In this document: in pieces, positions 29,841-37,961 of the stretch
How positions within the stretch are numbered: position 1 is the stretch's first letter
How the letters are laid out: the number at the start of each line of letters is the position of its first letter
DNA from: Sphingobacteriaceae bacterium GW460-11-11-14-LB5
Lineage (GTDB): Bacteria; Bacteroidota; Bacteroidia; Sphingobacteriales; Sphingobacteriaceae
Direction of reading: 5' to 3'
DNA length: 64,000 nucleotides
NCBI GenBank assembly: GCA_002151545.1
Contig: CP021237.1
Span: forward strand, 558,001 to 622,000
Position numbers and translations under genes: made by a program
The notes under the pieces: model-generated
Seen by the model: the letters and a program-made list of their open reading frames with translations, nothing else
Database searches by the model: none
What the model was told of the DNA's origin: nothing

Positions 29841-30251
29841 ATGGCAAATAACGAGAATAAAGGATCGCAGGATAAAATACATAGTACGACAGAAAATAGC
29901 GAAATTAATAAAGAAAACCTGGCTTATGATGAACGTAAGCAGAGTTACGAGCTCGATGTGAAAGGTACAGATGCAGATTACGACCATCCGATGGGTTACC
30001 AAACCGTAGCTGCCGGTGCTAAAGATGACGATTCTACTTACGATGAGGCCAATCCTTATGTTGGGGATGAATATGCCAGAGATGAAGATATCGTAAACGA
30101 TGAACTGGAAGAACTGGGTATGCACGTAGATAACGGAGAAAGCGTAAAACTAAGCCCCGAAGATGAAATTCTTGCCCGTACACCGGAGGATAACCGTGAT
30201 GATTTAGATGAAGAAGGATACCCGATTAACGATACACCGAAGAACATTTAG
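29841..30251 (+). CDS. Acidic, probably disordered protein of unknown function
   Basis: 136 residues, strongly acidic (Asp/Glu about 30%), with almost no hydrophobic core. It has runs such as DDDSTYDEANPYVGDEYARDED and a PEDEILARTPEDNRDDLDEEG tail (each read in pieces). An AGGAGA Shine-Dalgarno sequence at 29827 with an 8-base spacer is unusual for this organism and supports the ATG at 29841. Likely a cytosolic, flexible protein; no family recognised. Confidence 0.65.
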   Translation: MANNENKGSQDKIHSTTENSEINKENLAYDERKQSYELDVKGTDADYDHPMGYQTVAAGAKDDDSTYDEANPYVGDEYARDEDIVNDELEELGMHVDNGESVKLSPEDEILARTPEDNRDDLDEEGYPINDTPKNI

Positions 30252-30310
30252 CAGTTTGCAAGCGGCAGTTTTTAACCGCCAAGAACTGAAAGCTGTTAAC
30301 CGAAAACTGG

Positions 30311-32134
30311 CTAAGGATTGATATCTAAATTAAATCTGCGGCGCAATTCGTCCAGCTTTGGGTTTTTGTTAACCAGATAATCATACTTTTCGCGGTTACC
30401 GTAAAGCCTGTTTTCTATCTTGCGCTCCATGAGTTTATAGGTAACCTCAACACCAAAGTTCCGAAGCTCGTTCCGTAAGAAATTTAAAAGTTCAACCGAT
30501 TCTTGTTGTACAAGATGTTCCTGTGTTTTGCTCTCTACCGAAATCTCAATCAGCTCAGGATTTAAAAGTGTTGGCGCAAAATTATTTAAGATGGTGAACA
30601 GATTAATCCTATCGGTAGCCTTCATCCTTTGGGTAAAGGCATTCCACACTTCCAGTAAACGATCGTAACTAAAAGGTTCCCGGGCTTCGCCGGTAACTTT
30701 CTTTGGTCCTTCATCATCATCTCCCTGGGCTACACGTTCCAGATCATTTAATGAAGGGATCAGTGTGCTTACCGCATTTGCTTTCGGGATATTGATACTG
30801 ATGGAAGTGGCAGATGGCGGCGGACCGACCCTGGGTGTTTCTTTAGGTTTTTCTGCTGCAGGACCAGTGGATAAAACTGTACTTTTAACAGCAGGCGCTA
30901 CATCCTGAACCGTAATTGGGCTTTCAGTATGTGGCTTTGGGGTTTCGGCCTGCCCGGCTACGACATTAGTTTTTTTTTTATCCTGATCTACGTCAGTTGC
31001 TGTGTTATTAGGGCTTAAAGGCTGTTGTGCTAAATTGACGACCGACCGGATATGGCACATTTTTATCAGTGCCAGCTCTACCTGTAAACGTTGGTTTTTA
31101 GAATTTTTGTAATTCAGATCGCAGGTATTGGCCAGGTTTAATGCCGTTAACAAAAACGATAATTCTGTTTGCCTGCACTGATCAAGGTATTTTTGTTTAA
31201 TGTTTTCGCTAACTTCTAATAGTTTAATCGTCGATGCATCTTTACCTACCAATAAATTACGGAAGTGTGAAGCAAGGCCATTTATAAAGTTATTACCATC
31301 AAAACCGTTATTTAAAATTTCGTCGAACAGGAGGAGGGTTTGGCTAACTTCTGCTGCGGTTAAATAAGCGGTGAGTTTGAAAAAATAATCGTAATCTAAA
31401 ATATTAAGGTTATCGATTACCGCCTTATAAGTAATGTTCTTGTTTGCATAACTGGCAATCTGATCGAACATCGAAAGCGCATCACGCAGTCCACCGTCTG
31501 CCTTTTGGGCAATAATGTGTAAACCATCGCTTTCAAAAGCAATATTTTCGCGCTGGGCAATAGTTGACAGGTGACTGGCAATATCTTCCACCTGGATCCG
31601 GTTGAAATCAAAAATCTGGCAACGCGATAAGATGGTGGGCAGGATTTTATGTTTCTCGGTGGTGGCGAGGATAAAAATAGCATATGAAGGCGGTTCTTCC
31701 AGTGTTTTCAGAAAGGCATTAAATGCACTCTGCGATAACATGTGAACCTCATCAATGATATAAATTTTATATTTTCCGGCTTGTGGTGGTATCCTAACCT
31801 GCTCAATTAAGCTACGGATATCATCAACAGAGTTGTTTGAAGCCGCATCTAATTCGTGAACATTAAATGAATGCCCGTTCTGGAAAGAAAGACAATTGTC
31901 GCATTGGCCACAAGCTTCCATTTCTGCTGTAGGGTTAGTACAGTTAATGGTTTTTGCAAGGATACGTGCGCAGGTTGTTTTACCCACTCCACGAGGCCCG
32001 CAAAATAAAAATGCCTGGGCAAGCTGATTGTTTTTAATGGCATTTTTTAACGTACCTGTAATATGCTGCTGGCCAACAACGGTTTCGAAGGTGGCTGGGC
32101 GGTATTTACGGGCAGAAACGATAAAATTTTCCAT
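30311..32134 (-). CDS. dnaX: DNA polymerase III subunit gamma/tau
   Basis: Clamp-loader ATPase, 607 residues from the ATG at 32134 (a GTG two codons earlier is also possible). The N-terminal RYRPATFETVVGQ-type start (KYRPATFETVVGQ), Walker A GPRGVGKTTCAR, a four-cysteine zinc module (CTNP, CGQCDNC), DEVHMLS and the sensor TTEKHKILPTI are all present. Domain III ends near residue 370; a Pro/Ala/Thr-rich linker and a C-terminal tau-type domain follow. An A10 run at codons 386-388 sits at the linker start, and both shifted frames stop at once, so a short gamma form is plausible (see the A10 entry). Confidence 0.95.
   Translation of the reverse strand: MENFIVSARKYRPATFETVVGQQHITGTLKNAIKNNQLAQAFLFCGPRGVGKTTCARILAKTINCTNPTAEMEACGQCDNCLSFQNGHSFNVHELDAASNNSVDDIRSLIEQVRIPPQAGKYKIYIIDEVHMLSQSAFNAFLKTLEEPPSYAIFILATTEKHKILPTILSRCQIFDFNRIQVEDIASHLSTIAQRENIAFESDGLHIIAQKADGGLRDALSMFDQIASYANKNITYKAVIDNLNILDYDYFFKLTAYLTAAEVSQTLLLFDEILNNGFDGNNFINGLASHFRNLLVGKDASTIKLLEVSENIKQKYLDQCRQTELSFLLTALNLANTCDLNYKNSKNQRLQVELALIKMCHIRSVVNLAQQPLSPNNTATDVDQDKKKTNVVAGQAETPKPHTESPITVQDVAPAVKSTVLSTGPAAEKPKETPRVGPPPSATSISINIPKANAVSTLIPSLNDLERVAQGDDDEGPKKVTGEAREPFSYDRLLEVWNAFTQRMKATDRINLFTILNNFAPTLLNPELIEISVESKTQEHLVQQESVELLNFLRNELRNFGVEVTYKLMERKIENRLYGNREKYDYLVNKNPKLDELRRRFNLDINP
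30970..30979 (-). other. A10 slippage site in dnaX
   Basis: The coding strand has ten A in a row (AAA AAA AAA ACT), encoding K386-K388. One extra A gives an immediate TAA after one codon (389-residue product); one A fewer gives TAG after three codons (391-residue product). The site is placed just past the ATPase and domain III, as in other dnaX genes that make gamma by frameshift or transcript slippage. Confidence 0.6.
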
Positions 32135-32161
32135 CGGCACGAAAATAGGAAAAATTTAAGT

Positions 32162-32211
32162 GTTGTAAGGTTGAAAAGTAGAAATGTGGAAAAGTTGCAA
32201 GGTTGAAAAGT
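32162..32211. repeat. Pair of 18-bp direct repeats upstream of dnaX
   Basis: GTTGTAAGGTTGAAAAGT (32162-32179) and GTTGCAAGGTTGAAAAGT (32194-32211) differ at one base and start 32 bp apart. They lie in the dnaX upstream region, between the dnaX start and the DUF1570 gene stop. This purine-rich repeat is probably simple-sequence drift, although a role in dnaX expression is possible. Confidence 0.65.
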
Positions 32212-32274
32212 TGGAGGGTTTAGTTTATAGTAGGATAAGACCTGAGGCAAAAGTTTGAGGTTAAAGGAATAACG

Positions 32275-33039
32275 TTATTGATGATATTTGTAAAATAGCT
32301 TATACCTTTCCTCAAACGAGTTAAAGCTACCAAAAGTAAGTTCAATCGCTTTTTCGGTATCGTAACCCTGGGTGTTTAATTTTATTATTTTTTTGAGCAG
32401 GTCTGTTCTTTTGGATTTTATAAAAAAGTAGATCACACTATAGGCCGTATTGTAATTGTCGTCTATATCATGACCATAAAATGAACCGCTGTATATTTTA
32501 AAGAAATTTTTTAACCTTTCGGTGTCTTTTGAATCTATCCCAGCCTTTATACTTTTAATTCTACCGCTTTGTGGATAGGAGTATAAATTCCCCTCACTGT
32601 CGAAATCCAGTGTTTCGAAAAACTCTGCAAGCCCTTCGTTTAGCCATTTGGGCGATTTTTTAAAATTAAACTGGAAAATACTATGACTAGCCTCATGGAG
32701 TGCTACCGAAATGAAATCGCTGCTCTTGTAAACAAAGGCTTCGTTAATGGCGGCAATGTAAAATCCGGTACTATTTACTGGTGCACTATATGTTTTTTGC
32801 GCAGCCCGGTAATCTTTACTTTTTCCGTATAGATTTATTTTTACCGGGGCCGTAATGTTTTCTCTTGTTTCGAAAATTTCGTTACAAAACATGCGTTCAT
32901 AGGCAATCAGTTTCTCAATTTTCTTTTGCTCGGTTTCACTTATTTTGCAGTTAACAAAATTAATATCCACATACTGGGCGTAAAGAGACAGGCTGATGAG
33001 GTTTGAGAATATCAATAACAGGAATTTGTTCATATTCAT
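32275..33039 (-). CDS. Exported DUF1570-like zinc metallopeptidase homologue
   Basis: 254 residues with a signal peptide (LISLSLYAQ). The zinc-binding motif HEASH (H115, E116, H119) followed by WLNEGLAEFFE fits the gluzincin pattern of DUF1570/peptidase MA-like proteins. The segment APVNSTGFYIAAINEAFVY before it is typical of that fold. Probably periplasmic. Its start follows immediately after the stop of the AraC regulator gene, so the two are translationally coupled, and the regulator may control the peptidase. Confidence 0.82.
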   Translation of the reverse strand: MNMNKFLLLIFSNLISLSLYAQYVDINFVNCKISETEQKKIEKLIAYERMFCNEIFETRENITAPVKINLYGKSKDYRAAQKTYSAPVNSTGFYIAAINEAFVYKSSDFISVALHEASHSIFQFNFKKSPKWLNEGLAEFFETLDFDSEGNLYSYPQSGRIKSIKAGIDSKDTERLKNFFKIYSGSFYGHDIDDNYNTAYSVIYFFIKSKRTDLLKKIIKLNTQGYDTEKAIELTFGSFNSFEERYKLFYKYHQ

Positions 33040-33903
33040 TTATTTAATCAGCGATTTAAGTTCGTGACGGTATTCGGAAGCGCTTTTGCCGGTAAACTCC
33101 TTAAATAATTTATTAAAATGGCTAAAGTTGTTAAAACCGCTTTCGTAAGAAATATTGGCAATGCTGGTCGGTTTTTCGGCCAAAAGTTTTGAGGCGTGGA
33201 CAACGCGGTATTCGTTTACGAAATGTGTAAATGTTTTCTTGGTGATTTTTTTGAAATAACGGCAAAATGAAGGAACAGTCATACTCGACATTTCCGCAAT
33301 ATGTTGTAAGCTGATCTGCTCCTGGAAATGATCTTTTACATAGTTAAAAATCATATTAATGCGGTCGTTATCCTGAACCTGCATTTCCATCGAAAATCCA
33401 TCGGCGTTTAAGATCTTGTAATCTTTTGCATGTTCAAGTTCTTTTAATACACTGAGTAAAGTTAAAAGTCGTTCAAAAGGCGGCAGATCGTCCATCATTT
33501 CTATCCTGTCGCCCACTATTTGCATGGTTTCAGGGCCAAAGGCAATTCCGGCCTTCGATTTATCGAACAATTCTTGTATGCCTCTGATTTCCTGCAGGCC
33601 CAAAAAAATGCTACCCAAAAAATCGGGTTTCATCTGGATAACAGTTTCGTTTTTGTTTCCGGTATTGGTATCGGTAAAGCCACAATGGGGGAGGTTGCTG
33701 CCAATCAGGATCAAGTCGCCTTCGGTGTAATAGGAAACGTGACTGCCAATCTGCCTTTTCCCGGCACCGCCATTCACAAACACCATTTCAATTTCGGGGT
33801 GGTAATGCCAGAGGTGCGCCATATTGTTGGCGTTCTCTACATATTTCGAATAATAAAATGAACTTCCGAAAGAAGGTTCAACAACCTCAAAACTAGGCTT
33901 CAT
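33040..33903 (-). CDS. AraC-family transcriptional regulator with cupin-type sensor domain
   Basis: 287 residues. The N-terminal beta-barrel (LWHYHPEIEMVFVNGGAGKRQIG, in part, and DLILIGSNLPHCG) is the usual AraC-type ligand-binding cupin. The C-terminal HTH pair spans about 190-285, with FCRYFKKITKKTFTHFVNEY and YESGFNNFSHFNKLFKEFTG. Probably a one-component sensor of a small ligand. It lies directly upstream of the peptidase gene and divergent from the 34086 gene; targets could be either. Confidence 0.9.
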   Translation of the reverse strand: MKPSFEVVEPSFGSSFYYSKYVENANNMAHLWHYHPEIEMVFVNGGAGKRQIGSHVSYYTEGDLILIGSNLPHCGFTDTNTGNKNETVIQMKPDFLGSIFLGLQEIRGIQELFDKSKAGIAFGPETMQIVGDRIEMMDDLPPFERLLTLLSVLKELEHAKDYKILNADGFSMEMQVQDNDRINMIFNYVKDHFQEQISLQHIAEMSSMTVPSFCRYFKKITKKTFTHFVNEYRVVHASKLLAEKPTSIANISYESGFNNFSHFNKLFKEFTGKSASEYRHELKSLIK

Positions 33904-34085
33904 GGTTTGCTAAATTATTGTTCTAAAATACGTAAAAAATATGCTTTATTATAGCTTTTGTTAAAATAACAGTTAACCAGGGGTAATATAGCATAGATAT
34001 TGGAAAATATGCAATCACCTATCCTTCAGTTAGTGCCGTACCTTAGTGGTGTCATATAATTATTAACTCTTTAAAAATATTGGTT

Positions 34086-34679
34086 ATGAAAAAGTTCTTA
34101 AAAATCGGTTTAATAGCAGCGTTATTTTTTACTGCTACGGGTGTACACGCTAACGATGATGATTTTACTTTAAAAGTAAAAGGTGAAAAGGAAAAATTTA
34201 TCCGCTTTTCTGTAGATAAGGCAGAGAACGTTAATTTATCGCTAATGGATGCTGATAATGAAGTTTTATTTCAGGAGGATATTCATGCTTCAGCTTTCTC
34301 TAGCAAAATTTATGATCTGAATGAGCTTCCTGACGGAAAATACACACTTAAAGTGGAGTCGGATATAAAAGTTGCAAAATATAATGTCGTAATTAAAAAC
34401 GGGGAGGCACTTGTTTCCGAGCCGAAAGTTTCTAACGTATTTAAACCTGTTTACACTAAAAAAGATCAGGTTATTACGCTTAACCTCGAAAACCTGGAGA
34501 ATAGTCCGGTAGAAGTTAAAGTGTATAACGAATACAATGATGAGGTTTATAAAGAGGTATTCAAAGATAAATCGCAACTGGTTAAAAAATTCAATATCGG
34601 TAAAACAGACTCTAAAGAATTAACTTTCGTAGTGAAGTATAAAGAAGAGAGTTTTGTTAAAACGATAGAAACCTATTAA
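34086..34679 (+). CDS. Secreted beta-sandwich protein of unknown function
   Basis: 197 residues from the ATG at 34086 (a TTG at 34080 is in frame but the ATG gives a cleaner signal peptide, ending VHAN). The mature part looks like two repeated immunoglobulin-like or T9SS-tail-like beta domains: FSVDKAENVNLSLMDADNEVLF / LPDGKYTLKVESD and LENLENSPVEVKVYNEYNDEVY / KELTFVVKYKE (each in parts). There is no catalytic motif. It is followed by a strong terminator. Confidence 0.7.
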   Translation: MKKFLKIGLIAALFFTATGVHANDDDFTLKVKGEKEKFIRFSVDKAENVNLSLMDADNEVLFQEDIHASAFSSKIYDLNELPDGKYTLKVESDIKVAKYNVVIKNGEALVSEPKVSNVFKPVYTKKDQVITLNLENLENSPVEVKVYNEYNDEVYKEVFKDKSQLVKKFNIGKTDSKELTFVVKYKEESFVKTIETY

Positions 34680-34700
34680 ACACTAACAGCTAATTGATAT

Positions 34701-34735
34701 GGGGAGATTGTCGGATAGATAGTCTCCCTTTTTTT
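34701..34735 (+). terminator. Intrinsic terminator
   Basis: GGGAGA (34702-34707) and TCTCCC (34723-34728) form the stem, followed by TTTTTTT. It ends the 34086 transcript before the repeat-rich rpsF upstream region. Confidence 0.85.
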
Positions 34736-34737
34736 AT

Positions 34738-35112
34738 AGGTAAGATGGGAAGATGTGAGATGGGGGAGGTAAGATGGATAATGTATTATGCATGGTTTTC
34801 ATCACAGATTTTCCATTTTCCTTTTTCCATCGTCCATTGTACCTCTTCCATGATCCATCTGCCACTTTAATTAATCATTTGATTTTAAGAAGGTAAGATG
34901 GGAGAGGTAAGATGGATGATGTAGTGTGCATGGTTTTCCTTGCAGACCTTCCATTTTCCTTTTTCCATCGTCCATTTTACCTCTTTCATTATCCATCTGC
35001 CATTTTACATTACTTTTTCCATCTACCATTTTACCTCTTTCATGATCCATCTTCCATTTTACCTCATTACATTTGCTGCATAAAATCTAATTAATCATTT
35101 GATTTTAAGAAA
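34738..35112. repeat. Duplicated, palindrome-forming upstream region of rpsF
   Basis: Two aligned 99-bp copies (34766-34864 and 34904-35002) differ at 11 positions (about 89% identity). In addition an exact 24-bp copy of TAATTAATCATTTGATTTTA plus AGAA occurs at 34868-34891 and 35088-35111, the second forming part of the rpsF promoter. Within each copy AAGATGG on one side and CCATCT on the other can pair, and extra CCATTTTAC units were inserted in the second copy. Confidence 0.85.
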
Positions 35113-35128
35113 TATATTGTTACTTTTG
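35098..35128 (+). promoter_or_regulatory. rpsF-rpsR-rplI promoter
   Basis: TTTG at 35098-35101 and TACTTTTG at 35121-35128 with 19 bp between them match the Bacteroidota TTG-N19-TAnnTTTG consensus. Transcription would begin near 35133, 48 bases before the rpsF ATG. Confidence 0.8.
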
Positions 35129-35129
35129 C

Positions 35130-35152
35130 ATCCCCGTAATATACCTCGGGAT
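35130..35152 (+). ncRNA. Possible leader hairpin before rpsF
   Basis: ATCCC(C)G and CGGGAT can pair around a TAATATACCT loop with one bulged C. A leader of this kind could serve autogenous control by S6:S18, but the transcription start predicted from the -7 element lies inside the hairpin, so this is weak. Confidence 0.3.
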
Positions 35153-35180
35153 TAAAAAATTAAAAACATAATTTATAACA

Positions 35181-35537
35181 ATGAATCAGTACGAAACTGT
35201 TATCGTTCTAACCCCGTTGTTATCAGAAGAGGCTGCGAAAGAGGCATTAGCTAAATTCAAAGCAGTTCTAACTGATAACGGAGCCGAAATTATCCAGGAA
35301 GATAATTGGGGTTTGAGAAAATTAGCGTATCCAATTGAGAAAAAATCAAATGGATTCTTCAACTTAACTGAATACAAAGCTTCAGGAGATTTGATCGCAA
35401 AATTAGAGCTTGAATTAAAACGCGATGAGCGTGTGTTGCGTTTCTTAACTATCCGTTTAGACAAACACGCTGTTGCTTACAATGAGAAAAAGCGTAGTGG
35501 TGCTTTTAACAAAAAAACTAAGGAGGTTGCAGCGTAA
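35181..35537 (+). CDS. rpsF: 30S ribosomal protein S6
   Basis: 118 residues; binds the central domain of 16S rRNA with S18. [16 protein letters not shown] opens the ferredoxin-like fold, then the family pattern [20 protein letters not shown] and [19 protein letters not shown]. The basic tail ends KKTKEVAA. It overlaps the rpsR start by 1 base (TAATG), so S6 and S18 are coupled. Confidence 0.97.
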   Translation: MNQYETVIVLTPLLSEEAAKEALAKFKAVLTDNGAEIIQEDNWGLRKLAYPIEKKSNGFFNLTEYKASGDLIAKLELELKRDERVLRFLTIRLDKHAVAYNEKKRSGAFNKKTKEVAA

Positions 35538-35800
35538 TGGCAAGAGAACAAATACAATACGTAACTGCCCCTAAAGTAGAGGATAACCGTAAAAAATATT
35601 GCCGTTTCAAGAAAAACGGAATTAAATACATCGATTACAAGGATGCAAATTTCTTGTTGAAATTTATTAACGATCAAGGTAAATTATTACCACGCCGTTT
35701 AACTGGTACTTCGTTAAAATTCCAACGTAAAGTGGCTCAGGCAGTTAAACGTGCCCGTCACATCGGTTTGTTACCTTTCGTTGCTGATCAATTAAAATAG
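35537..35800 (+). CDS. rpsR: 30S ribosomal protein S18
   Basis: 87 residues; partner of S6 in the 30S platform. The [22 protein letters not shown] core and [34 protein letters not shown] (read in parts) are diagnostic. AGGAGG at 35521-35526, inside the rpsF end, gives a 10-base spacer to the ATG. Confidence 0.97.
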   Translation: MAREQIQYVTAPKVEDNRKKYCRFKKNGIKYIDYKDANFLLKFINDQGKLLPRRLTGTSLKFQRKVAQAVKRARHIGLLPFVADQLK

Positions 35801-35812
35801 GAGGCTAGAGAT

Positions 35813-36256
35813 ATGGAAATTATTTTAAAACAAGATATTAAAGGCCTTGGTGAGAAAGATGATGTAGTTACAGTAAAGCCAGGTTATGGCCGTAACTATT
35901 TAATCCCTCAAGGATTTGGCGCATTGGCTACTTCTTCTGCTAAAAAAGTTTTAGCAGAGAACTTAAAGCAAGCTGCTTTTAAACAAGATAAAATTAAGAA
36001 AGATGCTGAAGGTGTTGCTGAGCGTTTAACTGATGTTAAACTTTCAATCGGTGCTAAAGCAGGCGAAAGCGGAAAAATCTTCGGAGCGGTTAACACCATC
36101 CAGATTGCTGAAGCATTAAAAGCACAAGGCTTTGATGTAGACCGTCGTCGTATTACTTTCGAAACTGAACCTAAATTTGTTGGCGAATATGTTGCTAACT
36201 TAAACTTACACAAAGAAGTGAAAGTTCAGGTTCCTTTTGAAGTAGTAGCTGAATAA
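35813..36256 (+). CDS. rplI: 50S ribosomal protein L9
   Basis: 147 residues; binds 23S rRNA near the L1 stalk. MEIILKQDIKGLGEKDDVVTVKPGYGRNYLIPQGFG (read in parts) is the conserved N-terminal domain, then a long helix and a C-terminal domain with SGKIFGAVNTIQIAEALKAQG. An AGGAGG Shine-Dalgarno sequence (35799-35804) overlaps the rpsR stop. A long perfect terminator follows. Confidence 0.97.
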   Translation: MEIILKQDIKGLGEKDDVVTVKPGYGRNYLIPQGFGALATSSAKKVLAENLKQAAFKQDKIKKDAEGVAERLTDVKLSIGAKAGESGKIFGAVNTIQIAEALKAQGFDVDRRRITFETEPKFVGEYVANLNLHKEVKVQVPFEVVAE

Positions 36257-36277
36257 GCATTCTTTAAAGAGTCATAT

Positions 36278-36316
36278 AAAGAGCCTTTCGATGCAAATCG
36301 AAAGGCTCTTTTTTTT
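36278..36316 (+). terminator. Terminator of the rpsF operon
   Basis: The arms AAAGAGCCTTTCGAT and ATCGAAAGGCTCTTT (36278-36292, 36297-36311) are perfectly complementary around GCAA and end in T8-9. Confidence 0.9.
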
Positions 36317-36358
36317 ATACCAAAAAATAAGGATGGAAGAAAGAAGGTTTCGATAGGA

Positions 36359-37714
36359 TTACAGGTTTTGTTCTATTAGCCAAGAAGCATATTCTGCTAT
36401 ACGTGTTCCCAGATAGTATGGGAGGTTTAATAAAAGATAAGGCTTGCCTGTTGGTGTATTTGTTTTTTCTAGCCTAAACTCGCCTCCATATACCCGAATG
36501 GCAAAAGGATGTGCTGAGGCATCAATGAATTGATGAAGAGATCTTAAGCTTCCTGTACTGCCCGATTTTATTTCAATCGGTATTACAAATTTTTTACAGG
36601 CATAAATTAAATCAACTTCTGCATCAGACTGTTTTTTCTCTCTTACCCAAAAATTAGGTTTATGAGAAGATATACGCTCAACTGATATCAGTTCCTGAGT
36701 AAATAAATGTGGAATAACGGCTCCTTTATAAGCTGAACTTAAATCATCTAAAGCAAGCATTTCTCCTTGGATACCCAATGAGTAGTTGACTAATCCTGTG
36801 TCTAAAAATTGTAGTCTAGGCGATTTTTTTAAATCAGGAATAATTGGAAGTTCGGTATTAGTAGATGGGTATATTAACCGGATGATCTTTGCGTCATCTA
36901 ATATCCTAAAAGCTTCTCCAACCTCTCTCGATTTATAGTTCGAATTGCCGAAACCTTGAAAAACAACACGCTTATCGAGAAAAAGATGGGCAGTACCCAT
37001 TATATGGTTAATAGTTCTTCTCGCTGTTTCATTCTGGGTATATTTTTCTATGTCATTTTTGTAGGTTGCCCAAATGCTTTCGTAAACAATAGACAGATCT
37101 GAAAGGTTATGTTCTTCTAAATCGGTTTTTATTATTTCTGGCATGCCTCCGATAATGGCATATCTACGAAAGGCTTTTAATAACAATTTGTGCGCAACAG
37201 CTTTTACAGGGGTTTGAAGCAGATATTTTAACAGATCATCTTTTTGGTTAGCTTGAAGGTATTCTTGAAAATTTAAGGGATATAAGTATAAGAATTCGAC
37301 CCTGCCTACCGGAAAACTTTTTACTTTTTGTAATACAAACTCCAAAAGGGAGCCAGCACTGATTACATGCAGGTCAGGAATTTCTTCGTAAAAATACCTT
37401 AGCATTTGTATAGCTTTCGCACTTTCCTGAATTTCATCAACAAAGAGCAAAGTTTCGGTTATCTTATCCGATTGAATCCCATGTCCCAGCAATAGTGCTT
37501 CAACAATATTGTGTACATCGTCAAAATCATCAAAATATTGACGGTGTGCAGGTTTCTCCAGATTAAGAAAAATAGTATTAAGATAGTTTTTCGCAAAGTC
37601 CTTTATTAGTGTTGTTTTTCCTACCTGACGTGCCCCTCGAATAATTAGAGGTTTCCTGTTTTTGCTGTTTTTCCATCGGGTTAAGTTCTCTTCAATGGAT
37701 CGTTTAAATGCCAT
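36359..37714 (-). CDS. AAA-type ATPase with DUF4143 domain
   Basis: 451 residues of the AAA_14/DUF4143 family. Walker A is GARQVGKTTLIKDFA (residues about 23-37), Walker B is LLFVDEIQES, and the C-terminal DUF4143 domain contains IIGGMPEIIKT, RLQFLDTGLVNY and a restriction-nuclease-like KQSDAEVDLIYACKK...IPIEIKSG stretch. Members are common as orphan genes and their role is not settled; some may be toxin-antitoxin or defence related (uncertain). Three phased repeats lie directly upstream, so it is probably autoregulated. Confidence 0.9.
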   Translation of the reverse strand: MAFKRSIEENLTRWKNSKNRKPLIIRGARQVGKTTLIKDFAKNYLNTIFLNLEKPAHRQYFDDFDDVHNIVEALLLGHGIQSDKITETLLFVDEIQESAKAIQMLRYFYEEIPDLHVISAGSLLEFVLQKVKSFPVGRVEFLYLYPLNFQEYLQANQKDDLLKYLLQTPVKAVAHKLLLKAFRRYAIIGGMPEIIKTDLEEHNLSDLSIVYESIWATYKNDIEKYTQNETARRTINHIMGTAHLFLDKRVVFQGFGNSNYKSREVGEAFRILDDAKIIRLIYPSTNTELPIIPDLKKSPRLQFLDTGLVNYSLGIQGEMLALDDLSSAYKGAVIPHLFTQELISVERISSHKPNFWVREKKQSDAEVDLIYACKKFVIPIEIKSGSTGSLRSLHQFIDASAHPFAIRVYGGEFRLEKTNTPTGKPYLLLNLPYYLGTRIAEYASWLIEQNL

Positions 37715-37724
37715 TATTTTCTAT

Positions 37725-37807
37725 TTTGTAACAAAGTCAACCCAAATATAGGTTTTTGTTGTAACAAAGTAAGGGTATATTTTATTAAAATTTGTAACAA
37801 AGTCAGG
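37725..37807. promoter_or_regulatory. Three phased iterons and -7 element upstream of the AAA ATPase
   Basis: TTGTAACAAAGT occurs at 37726, 37759 and 37792, exactly 33 bp apart (three helical turns). The nine-base core TTGTAACAA is palindromic. A perfect minus-strand -7 element TATATTTG lies at 37743-37750, so the first iteron would cover the transcription start, the second the -33 region and the third lies further upstream. This is a typical layout for an autoregulatory operator. Confidence 0.7.
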
Positions 37808-37886
37808 GCATTTTGTTGCGTCGATAGTGATAATATGATGGATGCTGGCTAATAAAATGCTTAATGGAGGCGCTGAATCAGCAAAT

Positions 37887-37915
37887 CTGTGGGAAATCTT
37901 TATAGATCCCCACAG
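37887..37915. repeat. Short GTGGG/CCCAC hairpin
   Basis: CTGTGGG (37887-37893) pairs with CCCCACAG (37908-37915), with ATC/GAT inside and TTTT after it. It lies downstream of the SDR gene (minus strand) and may be a repeat remnant of the 20866 family or a weak terminator. Confidence 0.45.
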
Positions 37916-37961
37916 GTTTTAATGAGCTGAGTGGGTGTTTAAACATAAGATTAATCTTCCA

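Noticed and set aside
30970..30979. Reading the A10 run as a sequencing error
   Set aside because: The frame is intact on both sides as written, so the run length is consistent with the full-length tau protein.
32162..32211. Possible CRISPR or phage repeat
   Set aside because: Two copies only, in a purine-rich stretch; nothing else supports mobile DNA.
34912..35094. A 60-codon frame rich in PFYLFH repeats upstream of rpsF
   Set aside because: It is a translation of the CCATTTTACCTC repeat units; no gene-like properties.
35130..35152. Calling the rpsF leader hairpin a confirmed S6:S18 element
   Set aside because: The predicted transcription start falls inside the hairpin and the motif match is too weak; kept only as a low-confidence feature.
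37725..37807. Possible CRISPR array
   Set aside because: Only three units, 12-15 bp repeats and 33-bp period with no cas gene; the layout fits operator iterons.
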